NCBI RefSeq assembly: GCF_004801405.1
Contig: NZ_SSOB01000035.1
Span: 1-64,000, forward strand
DNA: 64,000 nucleotides
Direction of reading: 5' to 3'
DNA from: Cohnella fermenti
GTDB taxonomy: Bacteria > Bacillota > Bacilli > Paenibacillales > Paenibacillaceae
Shown piece by piece: positions 1-7,418 of this stretch. Within the stretch, counting starts at the first letter, position 1, and each line of letters starts with the position of its first letter. A model generated the notes under the pieces. It did not search any database. It worked only from the letters and a program-made list of their open reading frames with translations, and was not told the DNA's origin. A program made the position numbers and the translations under genes.

Positions 1-49
1 TTCCCCATAGCGTAGCAACGTGCGTAGCCCACCGCGGTTTCGTCCAAAC

Positions 50-115
50 GAATTATCTAAAGTCGTAGCTCCTGCTTGCAAGGAGCTATTTTTTCTGCTC
101 GACTTCAGATAATTC
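50..115 (+). terminator. Nested hairpin with intrinsic terminator
   Basis: An 8-bp perfect stem, TAGCTCCT/AGGAGCTA (66-73 and 81-88), is followed by six T on the plus strand, so it can end a plus-strand transcript entering from the left of the window. It sits inside outer stems AGTCG/CGACT (61-65, 100-104) and GAATTATCT/AGATAATTC (50-58, 107-115). The outer arms are unusual for a plain terminator. The gene it serves is outside the window. Confidence 0.6.
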
Positions 116-125
116 GCTACTCATT

Positions 126-296
126 ATATGAATTTTCACATTCGCCGGCTTGGATCGGGAGACAATCGAGACGTTTTATGTGATTTTTAACATATATACG
201 GCAACTCGGGCTGGAATCTTCTCCATGGATGCTATTTTTCACATACAATTGCCCAAACGGTCCGATATCAGGCCTCTCCAATTTGAAATTTCGCAT
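126..296 (+). repeat. 52-bp-period palindrome array, locus A (4 units)
   Basis: Four 16-bp cores begin at 126, 178, 229 and 281, so spacing is 52, 51 and 52 bp. Cores read ATATGAATTTTCACAT, ATGTGATTTTTAACAT, ATGCTATTTTTCACAT and ATTTGAAATTTCGCAT. The last unit is more symmetric (GAAATTTC centre) and is followed by AAAA. Unit order and inter-core sequence match locus D at 24252-24421. The array lies downstream of the dnaJ terminator. No open reading frame with a ribosome site was found in it. Confidence 0.9.
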
Positions 297-344
297 AAAA
301 ATCCCGGTCCCTGTCGGGCATCATCGGAACGCCCGGCAACAAAC

Positions 345-396
345 AAGCCGGACCGACTCCGGCAGGCAGCTTGCCTGCGGCGGATCGGTCCGGCTT
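345..396 (-). terminator. Terminator of the hrcA-grpE-dnaK-dnaJ operon
   Basis: A 12-bp inverted repeat, AAGCCGGACCGA at 345-356 with its complement at 385-396, encloses a smaller GC-rich hairpin. It lies about 10 bases downstream of the dnaJ stop. On the minus strand it is followed by a short T-rich stretch (TTGTTTGTT) rather than a perfect U run, so termination strength is uncertain. Confidence 0.7.
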
Positions 397-406
397 CCTA
401 GCGGGA

Positions 407-1534
407 CTACTCGCCCCGGAACGCTTTTTTCATTCGTTCGAAGATGGATTCATGATGCTCGCTGCTCGTTTCTTCTCCGTTCTTGGAGGCGAATTGACGA
501 AGCAGTTCCTTCTGATCGTCGGTCAATTGCGTCGGGGTGACGACCGTCACCTTGACGTGCTGATCGCCCTGGCCGTAGCCGCGCAGCTTCGGCACGCCCT
601 TGCCCTTCAGACGGAAGAACGTTCCCGTCTGCGTGCCGCTCGGGATCTTCAGCTTCACCTTCTCGGTCAGCGTCGGAATCTCGATCTCATCGCCGAGAGC
701 CGCTTGCGCGAACGTGAGCGGAACCTCGCAATAGATGTCGTCCCCTTCGCGTTCGAAGAAGTCGTGCGACTTGACCCTGAGCACGAGGTACAGGTCGCCG
801 TTCGGCCCGCCGCGTGCCCCGGACTCGCCTTCGCCGCTGACGCGAAGCTGCGAGCCGTCGTCTACTCCGGCCGGGATTTTCACATGAATCTTCCGCTGAC
901 GCTTCACCTGGCCATTGCCGCCGCAGGTCGTGCAGCGCTCGCGGATGATCTTGCCGCGGCCGCCGCAATTCGAGCAGGCACGGCGGTTGACAATCCGTCC
1001 GAACGGCGTGTTCTGCGCCACTTCCTGCTGGCCGGAGCCGTGACAGACGGAGCAAGTATCGATCTTGCTGCCCGGCTTCGCGCCGTTGCCGTGGCACGTG
1101 TCGCACGTCTCGGTTCGCGGGATCGTGATGTCCGTCTCCTTGCCGAACACCGCTTCCTTGAACTCGATCGTCATCGTGTATTGCAGGTCGTTGCCGCGCT
1201 GCGGCGCATTCGGGTCCCGACGATTGCCGCCCCCGCCGAAGAACATGTCGAAGATGTCTCCGAAGCCGCCGCCGAAGTCCGCGCCTCCCGCGCCGCCGCC
1301 GAAGCCGGCCATCGGGTCTTCATGCCCGTACTGGTCGTAGCGGGCTCGCTTCTGGTCGTCGCTCAGGGTATCGTACGCTTCCTTGACTTCCTTGAACTTC
1401 TCCTCCGCGTCCGCTTCCTTGTTGACATCGGGATGATACTTCCGGGCGAGTCCCCGGTACGACTTCTTGATCTCGTCCGCGGAGGCGTTGCGGCTTACGC
1501 CCAGCACCTCGTAGTAATCCTTCTTGCCGGCCAC
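407..1534 (-). CDS. dnaJ: Chaperone protein DnaJ (Hsp40)
   Basis: This cytoplasmic co-chaperone stimulates the ATPase of DnaK and delivers unfolded substrates. Visible in order are an N-terminal J domain with the HPD motif at residues 34-36, a Gly/Phe-rich stretch near 75-105, four CxxCxGxG zinc-binding repeats (CDTCHGNG, CSVCHGSG, CSNCGGRG, CTTCGGNG) and the C-terminal substrate-binding region. A GTG start is chosen because GGAGGTG lies just upstream; it gives 375 residues, the usual Bacillus length. The frame stays open 17 codons further upstream, but that part overlaps the ribosome site. It is the last gene of the heat-shock operon, 104 bases after dnaK, with a 12-bp inverted repeat between them. 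Confidence 0.98.
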   Translation of the reverse strand: MAGKKDYYEVLGVSRNASADEIKKSYRGLARKYHPDVNKEADAEEKFKEVKEAYDTLSDDQKRARYDQYGHEDPMAGFGGGAGGADFGGGFGDIFDMFFGGGGNRRDPNAPQRGNDLQYTMTIEFKEAVFGKETDITIPRTETCDTCHGNGAKPGSKIDTCSVCHGSGQQEVAQNTPFGRIVNRRACSNCGGRGKIIRERCTTCGGNGQVKRQRKIHVKIPAGVDDGSQLRVSGEGESGARGGPNGDLYLVLRVKSHDFFEREGDDIYCEVPLTFAQAALGDEIEIPTLTEKVKLKIPSGTQTGTFFRLKGKGVPKLRGYGQGDQHVKVTVVTPTQLTDDQKELLRQFASKNGEETSSEHHESIFERMKKAFRGE

Positions 1535-1551
1535 TTCCCCACCTCCATGAG

Positions 1552-1611
1552 GAAAGTCAAAGCCGGCTTCCCGGCCTTGCCTCAAGGCGAAGGGAAGCAG
1601 CTTTGACTTTC
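1552..1611 (-). promoter_or_regulatory. dnaK-dnaJ intercistronic hairpin
   Basis: A perfect 12-bp inverted repeat, GAAAGTCAAAGC at 1552-1563 with its complement at 1600-1611, lies directly before the dnaJ Shine-Dalgarno sequence. Smaller complementary segments lie inside it. No U run follows, so it is unlikely to be a simple terminator. It may set transcript processing or the DnaK:DnaJ ratio; that role is inference. Confidence 0.6.
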
Positions 1612-1638
1612 GCTATCTATACGCAAAAGTTATTGCTT

Positions 1639-3486
1639 TTATTTCTTATCCTCGTCCACGACTTCGTAGTCGGCGTCGACAACGTTGTCCTTCTTCGGCG
1701 CCGCTCCGGCGTCTTCCGATGCATCCGCGCCCTGAGCTCCTTGAGCCGCCTGCGCTTGCTGCTCGTAGAGCTTGACGGACAACTGCTGCACGACTTCGGT
1801 GAGCGCGTCGGTCGCCGACTTGATCTCGTCGAGGTTCTCGCCTTCAAGCGCCTTCTTCAGCGTCTCCTTCGCCGCTTCGGCCTTGGAGATCTCGCCCGCG
1901 TCGACCTTGTCGCCGAGATCCTTGATCGTCTTGTCGACGGTGTAGACGAGCTGGTCGCCGGAGTTCTTCGCTTCGATCAGATCGCGGCGCTTCGCGTCCT
2001 CGTCGGCATGAAGCTCGGCTTCCTTCTGCATGCGTTCGATCTCTTCCTTGCTCAGGCCGCTGGACGACGTGATTGTGATCTTCTGGCTCTTGCCCGTGCC
2101 CTTATCGAGAGCCGAGACGTTCACGATGCCGTTGGCGTCGAGGTCGAAGGACACTTCGATCTGCGGAACGCCGCGCGGAGCCGGAGGAATGTCGCTCAGA
2201 ATGAAGCGGCCGAGCGTCTTGTTGTCCTTCGCCATGGCGCGCTCGCCTTGCAGAACGTGAATCTCGACCTGCGTCTGGTTGTCCGCGAAGGTGGAGAACA
2301 CTTGGGACTTGCTTGTCGGGATCGTCGTGTTGCGGTCGATCATCTTCGTCAGAACGCCGCCGGCCGTCTCGATGCCGAGGGAGAGCGGAGTGACGTCGAG
2401 CAGGACGACGTCCTTGACTTCGCCGGTCAGAACGCCCGCTTGAACGGCCGCGCCCAGTGCAACGACTTCGTCCGGGTTAACGCCCTTGTGAGGCTCCTTG
2501 CCGGTCAGCTTCTTGATCGCATCCTGAACGGCCGGAATCCGCGTGGAGCCGCCGACGAGAACGATCTTGTCGATCTGGGACGCGGACAGACCGGCGTCGG
2601 ACATCGCTTGGCGCGTCGGGCCCATCGTGCGCTCGACGAGGGGAGCGGTCAGTTCGTCGAACTTCGCGCGGGACAGGTTCAGCTCCAAGTGCTGCGGAAC
2701 GCCGTCGACCATCGTAATGAACGGCAGGGAGATCGTCGTGCTGAGCACGCCGGACAGCTCCTTCTTCGCCTTCTCGGCAGCGTCCTTCAGACGTTGCACG
2801 GCCGCTTTGTCCTTCAGCAGATCGATGCCGTGATCCTTCTTGAACTCGCTAGACAGCCATTCCATGATCACTTGGTCGAAGTCGTCGCCGCCAAGGTGGT
2901 TGTCGCCGCTCGTCGCCTTAACTTCGAAGAAGCCGTCGCCCAGCTCCAGAATGGAGACGTCGAACGTGCCGCCGCCGAGGTCGAAGACAAGAATCGTCTG
3001 GTCCTCTTGCTTCTCAAGACCGTAAGCGAGCGCCGCTGCCGTCGGTTCGTTGACGATGCGCAGCACCTCGAGGCCGGCGATGCTGCCGGCGTCCTTGGTC
3101 GCTTGGCGCTGGCTGTCGTTGAAGTAAGCCGGAACGGTGATGACCGCCTGGGTGACCGGCTGGCCGAGATACGCTTCGGCATCCGACTTCAGCTTCTGCA
3201 GAATCATCGCGGAGATCTCTTGCGGCGTGTAGTCCTTGCCGTCGATCGCTTCCTTATGGTTCGTGCCCATGTGACGCTTGATCGAGATGATCGTGCGATC
3301 CGGGTTCGTGATGGCCTGGCGCTTCGCCGTCTCGCCGATCGTGCGCTCTCCGTCCTTCTTGAAGCCGACGACCGAAGGGGTCGTGCGGTTGCCTTCCGGG
3401 TTGGGAATAACGACGGCTTCTCCGCCTTCCATTACCGCTACGCATGAGTTCGTCGTTCCCAAGTCGATTCCGATTACTTTGCTCAT
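1639..3486 (-). CDS. dnaK: Molecular chaperone DnaK (Hsp70)
   Basis: This ATP-dependent cytoplasmic chaperone works with DnaJ and GrpE on unfolded proteins. At 615 residues it has the normal length. The N terminus carries the Hsp70 signature IGIDLGTTNSCVAV. FDLGGGTFDVSIL and a VGGSTRIP segment mark the nucleotide-binding domain. The substrate-binding domain follows, and the tail ends in an acidic stretch (DADYEVVDEDKK). AAGGAG lies upstream of the ATG. It is third in hrcA-grpE-dnaK-dnaJ and is expected to be under HrcA/CIRCE control through the promoter at 5276-5305. Confidence 0.99.
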   Translation of the reverse strand: MSKVIGIDLGTTNSCVAVMEGGEAVVIPNPEGNRTTPSVVGFKKDGERTIGETAKRQAITNPDRTIISIKRHMGTNHKEAIDGKDYTPQEISAMILQKLKSDAEAYLGQPVTQAVITVPAYFNDSQRQATKDAGSIAGLEVLRIVNEPTAAALAYGLEKQEDQTILVFDLGGGTFDVSILELGDGFFEVKATSGDNHLGGDDFDQVIMEWLSSEFKKDHGIDLLKDKAAVQRLKDAAEKAKKELSGVLSTTISLPFITMVDGVPQHLELNLSRAKFDELTAPLVERTMGPTRQAMSDAGLSASQIDKIVLVGGSTRIPAVQDAIKKLTGKEPHKGVNPDEVVALGAAVQAGVLTGEVKDVVLLDVTPLSLGIETAGGVLTKMIDRNTTIPTSKSQVFSTFADNQTQVEIHVLQGERAMAKDNKTLGRFILSDIPPAPRGVPQIEVSFDLDANGIVNVSALDKGTGKSQKITITSSSGLSKEEIERMQKEAELHADEDAKRRDLIEAKNSGDQLVYTVDKTIKDLGDKVDAGEISKAEAAKETLKKALEGENLDEIKSATDALTEVVQQLSVKLYEQQAQAAQGAQGADASEDAGAAPKKDNVVDADYEVVDEDKK

Positions 3487-3540
3487 CTTATCCAGCTCCT
3501 TATCGCTTAGTTACCTAATCTGTTAAGAATTCTTCTATCA

Positions 3541-4137
3541 TTACCCGCTGACTTTAACCATGGCGGGGCGAATAACTTTATCCTTAAGAATGTAGCCGGA
3601 CTGCACGACTTCGACGACCGTGCCTTCCGCATATTCCTCCGATTCCACTTGCATAATCGCTTGATGGAACTCGGGATCGAACGGCTGGCCGACGGCGTCC
3701 ATCTCCTTCAGCCCTTCTCCCTCCAGCACTTGCCATAGCTGGCGGTAGATCATGTCGACGCCCTTCGAGAACGATTGGACGTCCACGGAATCGCCGCTTG
3801 TCGCAAGCGCGCGTCCGAAGTTGTCAATGACGGGAAGCAGGCTGCCGATCAGCTTGGATGAGGCATACTGGGCCAGCTCTTCCTTCTCCTTGAGCGTGCG
3901 GCGCCGATAGTTGTCGAAGTCCGCCTGAGCGCGCATGAAGCGCACATTCGCTTCCTCCGCTTGCTTGCGAAGCTCTTCCAAGCGCGGATCGTCTTGTCCG
4001 CCTTGCTCCGAGTTGTCCGCTTCCGTCCCCGCGACCGGCTCCGTTTGTTCCTCGGCCGCCTCTTGCGCGACTTCTTCGGCCGCGTTCCCAAGTTCCTTAT
4101 CCATCTCGTCATGCTCCTTCATCTCTGGACTGCTCAC
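3541..4137 (-). CDS. grpE: Nucleotide exchange factor GrpE
   Basis: GrpE releases ADP from DnaK during the chaperone cycle. The 198-residue protein has a long acidic, low-complexity N terminus (about residues 1-55), a helical dimerisation stretch (RKQAEEANVRFMRAQADFDNYRR) and the typical C-terminal beta domain with VVEVVQSGYILKDKVIRPAMVKV. The start is GTG, with a strong GGAGGTGA seven bases upstream. It lies between hrcA (50-base gap) and dnaK (54-base gap) in the CIRCE-controlled operon. Confidence 0.97.
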   Translation of the reverse strand: MSSPEMKEHDEMDKELGNAAEEVAQEAAEEQTEPVAGTEADNSEQGGQDDPRLEELRKQAEEANVRFMRAQADFDNYRRRTLKEKEELAQYASSKLIGSLLPVIDNFGRALATSGDSVDVQSFSKGVDMIYRQLWQVLEGEGLKEMDAVGQPFDPEFHQAIMQVESEEYAEGTVVEVVQSGYILKDKVIRPAMVKVSG

Positions 4138-4187
4138 GCAGGGATCACCTCCTTACCGTACCACTCGACTTGTCGGGATATACGGGA

Positions 4188-5213
4188 TTATTTGTGCTGT
4201 TTGGCGTACCATAGCGCCATGTCCTTGGATAAAAAGTCGAGCAGGCTGAGCACCTTCACGTAATCCATCCGGGTCGGCCCCAGAATGCCGATCGAACCGA
4301 GAGACTGCCCTTCGAAGGAGAAGGTGGCCGTGATCAGGCTGCATTGATTGATCGCTTCCAATGCATTCTCCGTTCCTATTCGCACCTGAATGCCGTTCGG
4401 GACGGACTGGAAGAGCCGCAGGAGCATCGGCGTCTCGTCGAGCATATCGAGAATGCTCTTGACCTTGCCGATATCCTTGAACTCGGGCTGCGTCAGAATG
4501 TTCGTGGCCCCGCTCGTGTACACCTTCGGCTCCGCATTGTCGGCGAGCGTCTTCTCGAGCACATTGACAATCTGCTCGCAGCTCTCGACGATCCGGCTCA
4601 GCTCCTTGCCGATCTCGCTGTGCAGCACCGACTTCACCTTAATGAACGGAATGCCGCTCAGCTTGTCGTTGAGCAGATTCACGATCTTCTGGATATCGTC
4701 CATGCCGATCCCTTCCGGAATGCTGACGATCCGATGCTCCACATGCCCGGTGCTCGTCACGATAATCGCGACGGCGGACGTGTCGTTGATCGGAACGAGC
4801 TGGAAGTGCTTTAGCGTCGCCTGGAACGTCTCCGGTCCAAGCACGATGGAGGTGTAATTGGTGAGCTGCGACAGGATCGTCGCGGCATGGCCGATTACTT
4901 CCTCCCACAGGATCATTTTCTCGGCGAAGAAGCTGCGGATCTTCAGCATATCCCGCTCGCCGAGCCCTTCGACCTTGATCAGATGGTCGACGTAATAGCG
5001 GTAGCCTTTAATGGAGGGAACGCGGCCCGCGGACGTATGCGGCTGCTCAAGCAGCCCCAACTCCTCCAGATCGGCCATCTCGTTGCGGATCGTCGCCGGA
5101 CTAAACGCAACGTCCGCTCGCTTCGATATGCTGCGAGAACCGACAGGCTCGGCAGAACGGATGTAATCATCGACTATCGCGTTAAGAATCATTCTCTGGC
5201 GTTCGCTCAGCAC
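4188..5213 (-). CDS. hrcA: Heat-inducible transcription repressor HrcA
   Basis: HrcA binds CIRCE operators and represses class I heat-shock genes; its activity in Firmicutes depends on GroEL. The 341-residue protein begins with a winged-helix segment (SERQRMILNAIVDDYI...EPVGSRSISKR...SPATIRNEMADLEELGLL), followed by the HrcA core domain. The GTG start at 5211-5213 has GAGGAGGG upstream. It is the first gene of the operon and lies just downstream of a perfect CIRCE, so it is almost certainly autoregulated. Confidence 0.97.
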   Translation of the reverse strand: MLSERQRMILNAIVDDYIRSAEPVGSRSISKRADVAFSPATIRNEMADLEELGLLEQPHTSAGRVPSIKGYRYYVDHLIKVEGLGERDMLKIRSFFAEKMILWEEVIGHAATILSQLTNYTSIVLGPETFQATLKHFQLVPINDTSAVAIIVTSTGHVEHRIVSIPEGIGMDDIQKIVNLLNDKLSGIPFIKVKSVLHSEIGKELSRIVESCEQIVNVLEKTLADNAEPKVYTSGATNILTQPEFKDIGKVKSILDMLDETPMLLRLFQSVPNGIQVRIGTENALEAINQCSLITATFSFEGQSLGSIGILGPTRMDYVKVLSLLDFLSKDMALWYAKQHK

Positions 5214-5237
5214 TCCGCGTTCCCTCCTCGTTTATCG

Positions 5238-5264
5238 TTAGCACTCAATCTTGTCGAGTGCTAA
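5238..5264 (-). promoter_or_regulatory. CIRCE operator (HrcA binding site)
   Basis: The sequence is TTAGCACTC-N9-GAGTGCTAA, a perfect match to the CIRCE consensus. It lies between the sigma-A promoter and the hrcA start codon, in the transcribed leader of the operon. Confidence 0.97.
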
Positions 5265-5275
5265 TCACTACTACA

Positions 5276-5305
5276 AAAATACCAAACCGTTCCGGTCGTT
5301 GTCAA
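5276..5305 (-). promoter_or_regulatory. Sigma-A promoter of the hrcA operon
   Basis: The minus strand reads TTGACA (5300-5305), an 18-base spacer, and TATTTT (5276-5281). The transcription start would fall at the edge of the CIRCE element, as in other CIRCE-controlled operons. Confidence 0.8.
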
Positions 5306-5364
5306 GAACGATCCGCACGGTTTGGCGCTTGTCATCTTCTTATAGGTAAGATCGCGAACCGGAA

Positions 5365-5832
5365 TCAGCCGAGCATCCGCACGACGGCGATCTCGTCGCA
5401 GGCATGCTGCTTGCTGCAGTTGACGCAGTCGGTCCACACCTTCTCGGGGAAAATCTCCTTGTTCACAACGGTAAAGCCGTTCTTCAGGAAGAAATCGACC
5501 GCGTAGGTGAGAGCCATGATCTTCGGAATGCGCATCGCCCGCGCTTCATCGATCAGGGCGTCAACGATCATCGAGCCGAGCCCTTTGCCCTTGTAGCCCT
5601 CGGCCATGCCGAGCGAACGAATCTCCACCAGGTCGGAGCCAAGACGGAACAGCGAACCGCAGCCGATCAGCTTGCCGTCCTCTTCGGCAACGAAGAAAGA
5701 ATTGATATGACGCTTAAGCGCGTCCTTGGATCGCGGAAGCATGATCCCCTTCTCAGCGTAACCTTGAATGAGCTCATGCAAGGCATCCACATCGTTAGGC
5801 TGCGCCTTGCGGCAAGTAATGGTCATGTTCAC
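5365..5832 (-). CDS. GNAT N-acetyltransferase, short ArgA-like
   Basis: This is a GNAT-fold acyl-CoA N-acetyltransferase of about 155 residues. The acetyl-CoA-binding motif A is visible in LGMAEGYKGKGLGSMIVDALIDEA. The C terminus FPEKVWTDCVNCSKQHACDEIAV resembles the short amino-acid N-acetyltransferases that act as N-acetylglutamate synthases in some bacteria, so a role in arginine synthesis is possible but not shown. A GTG start is chosen for its AGAAGGG site six bases upstream; an ATG two codons later is the alternative. It has its own promoter at 5881-5909 and no arginine gene nearby. Confidence 0.75.
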   Translation of the reverse strand: MNMTITCRKAQPNDVDALHELIQGYAEKGIMLPRSKDALKRHINSFFVAEEDGKLIGCGSLFRLGSDLVEIRSLGMAEGYKGKGLGSMIVDALIDEARAMRIPKIMALTYAVDFFLKNGFTVVNKEIFPEKVWTDCVNCSKQHACDEIAVVRMLG

Positions 5833-5880
5833 GCGTATCCCTTCTTTCTCGCTTGCCGGAATTAAGAACCGATGCGAATA

Positions 5881-5909
5881 AATATACAACAGCACGAATG
5901 AAAATTCAA
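5881..5909 (-). promoter_or_regulatory. Sigma-A promoter of the acetyltransferase gene
   Basis: The minus strand reads TTGAAT (5904-5909), a 17-base spacer, and TATATT (5881-5886), about 50 bases upstream of the start codon. Confidence 0.7.
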
Positions 5910-6018
5910 TAGTGTTTTTTAGCTATTATGAGCGATATTCTGCCGCCAGGCTTGACTGCTTTCACTGAGCACGCCGTCCCCCGCTTTGTCTCTCTCCGAG
6001 CCGTTTTTATGCGATTTT

Positions 6019-6086
6019 ATGCGTTTTTTCACATTCACGCCGCTCCAAAGTGCCTTCGTCCGTCGATTGTATGCGGTTTTTCGCAT
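6019..6086 (+). repeat. 52-bp-period palindrome array, locus B (2 units)
   Basis: Two cores, ATGCGTTTTTTCACAT at 6019 and ATGCGGTTTTTCGCAT at 6071, are exactly 52 bp apart. A partial extra copy (ATGCGATTTT) lies immediately upstream of the first. This is the shortest and most degenerate of the five loci. It lies between hemW and the acetyltransferase gene, which are transcribed in the same direction. Confidence 0.8.
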
Positions 6087-6134
6087 ATATTGCGCTCCGG
6101 CGAGCCTCTCCGGACCGTGCTAAGCCGAAGGGGG

Positions 6135-7352
6135 CTACTCCAAGAACGCCCCGAAAACCTCGTTGCCGAGCGGAATTCCGGTCGCGGTAAGCCGGTACCC
6201 GAGGGCCTCGCCGTCTTCGCCCGGGATGGCTTCGAGCAAATTTTGCTTCCGAAGCTTGGCGAGCACCGGGCCGAAGACGCTCTCCAAGGCGGTCCCGCCG
6301 AATTGCTCCTTGAAGCCGGCGGTCCTTACGCCTTCGAGCAGGCGCAAGCCGACCATCATGAAGTCCTCCATCGCCTCGCGGACAGGGACGGCGTTCGTCT
6401 CCTTCCGCGGCACCCCCGCATTCGCAGCGTCGATGTACGCTTGAACGCCCTTGATGTTCAGATGCCGGAAGCCTCTCGCATAGCCGTGCGCTCCCGCGCC
6501 GAGCCCGTAATACGGCTCGTTGTGCCAATAGGTCGAGTTGTGCCGGCTCTCGCGGCCCGGCTTCGCGAAGTTGCTGATCTCGTACTGCACGTAGCCGGCG
6601 GCTCCAAGCCGATCCCGCAGATGCTGATACATATCGACCTCAAGCTCTTCTTCGGGCAACGGAAGCTCCCCACGCTCATACAGACGGTGGAAAAGCGTAT
6701 TCTCCTCGACTTTGAGGCCATACAACGAGTAATGCGGCAGATCGAGCTGCAGCGCCGTCGTGACGCTGTCCGCCAGATGCTTCAGCGTCTGCCTCGGCAA
6801 GCCGAACATGAGGTCGATCGACAGGTTAGAGAAGCCCGCCCGGCGCGCATTGCCGATGCTGCGGATGACGTCGTCCGCTTCGTGAATGCGGCCGATCGCC
6901 TTCAGCAGCTCGTTGTCGAACGATTGCGCTCCGAAGCTGATCCGGTTGACTCCGCCCGCCAGCATCGCTTCAAGCTTCGCCGGGTCGGTCGTGCCGGGGT
7001 TCGCTTCCATCGTAAACTCCGCATCCTTCGCCACCGGGAAGTGCCGCGCGACGGAATCCAGGAACCGCTTCATCTGGACCGGGTTCAGCACGGTCGGCGT
7101 CCCGCCGCCGACGAACACCTTGCGGATCGTCTCGGGAGGAAGCTCCCGAACGGTTCTCTCCATCTCCCGCTCCAGCGCATCCAGATAGGCGTCCACCGGC
7201 TGCCCCTCGACGACGTAAGAATTGAAGTCGCAGTAGAAGCACTTGTTGGTGCAGAACGGGATGTGAATGTACAACGCGCGGGGCGTCCATTCGTGCAGCG
7301 GAGCCGCGGCCGCCCCGGCCGCGGCTGAATTCATCAAGGGGCCGACAGACAT
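6135..7352 (-). CDS. hemW: Radical SAM heme chaperone HemW
   Basis: HemW is a radical S-adenosylmethionine protein, once annotated as oxygen-independent coproporphyrinogen oxidase, thought to deliver heme. The 405-residue protein has the CTNKCFYC motif (CX3CX2C) for the 4Fe-4S cluster near residue 34, a GGGTPT motif and a C-terminal HemN-like domain. AGGAGGG precedes the ATG. The first 20 residues are Ala-rich and may be a non-conserved extension. It follows lepA by 66 bases in the same orientation, the usual Bacillus order lepA-hemW-hrcA. Confidence 0.93.
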   Translation of the reverse strand: MSVGPLMNSAAAGAAAAPLHEWTPRALYIHIPFCTNKCFYCDFNSYVVEGQPVDAYLDALEREMERTVRELPPETIRKVFVGGGTPTVLNPVQMKRFLDSVARHFPVAKDAEFTMEANPGTTDPAKLEAMLAGGVNRISFGAQSFDNELLKAIGRIHEADDVIRSIGNARRAGFSNLSIDLMFGLPRQTLKHLADSVTTALQLDLPHYSLYGLKVEENTLFHRLYERGELPLPEEELEVDMYQHLRDRLGAAGYVQYEISNFAKPGRESRHNSTYWHNEPYYGLGAGAHGYARGFRHLNIKGVQAYIDAANAGVPRKETNAVPVREAMEDFMMVGLRLLEGVRTAGFKEQFGGTALESVFGPVLAKLRKQNLLEAIPGEDGEALGYRLTATGIPLGNEVFGAFLE

Positions 7353-7418
7353 CGGTCGCCCTCCTCTCTCCTTAACCGGAGAATGAACCGGTTGCCCGGT
7401 CCATCCTCGGCTTCAATG

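Noticed and set aside
126..296. CRP/FNR or Rex operators at the array cores
   Set aside because: The arms TGTGA/TCACA resemble CRP and Rex sites, but the spacer is 4 bases instead of 6, and the multi-unit phasing away from promoters does not fit ordinary operators.
1603..3447. Long plus-strand open frame opposite dnaK
   Set aside because: It is antisense to a complete, conserved dnaK, has no ribosome site, and is the expected result of high GC at third positions. Similar antisense frames opposite lepA, spoIIP, leuS and the kinases were rejected for the same reason.
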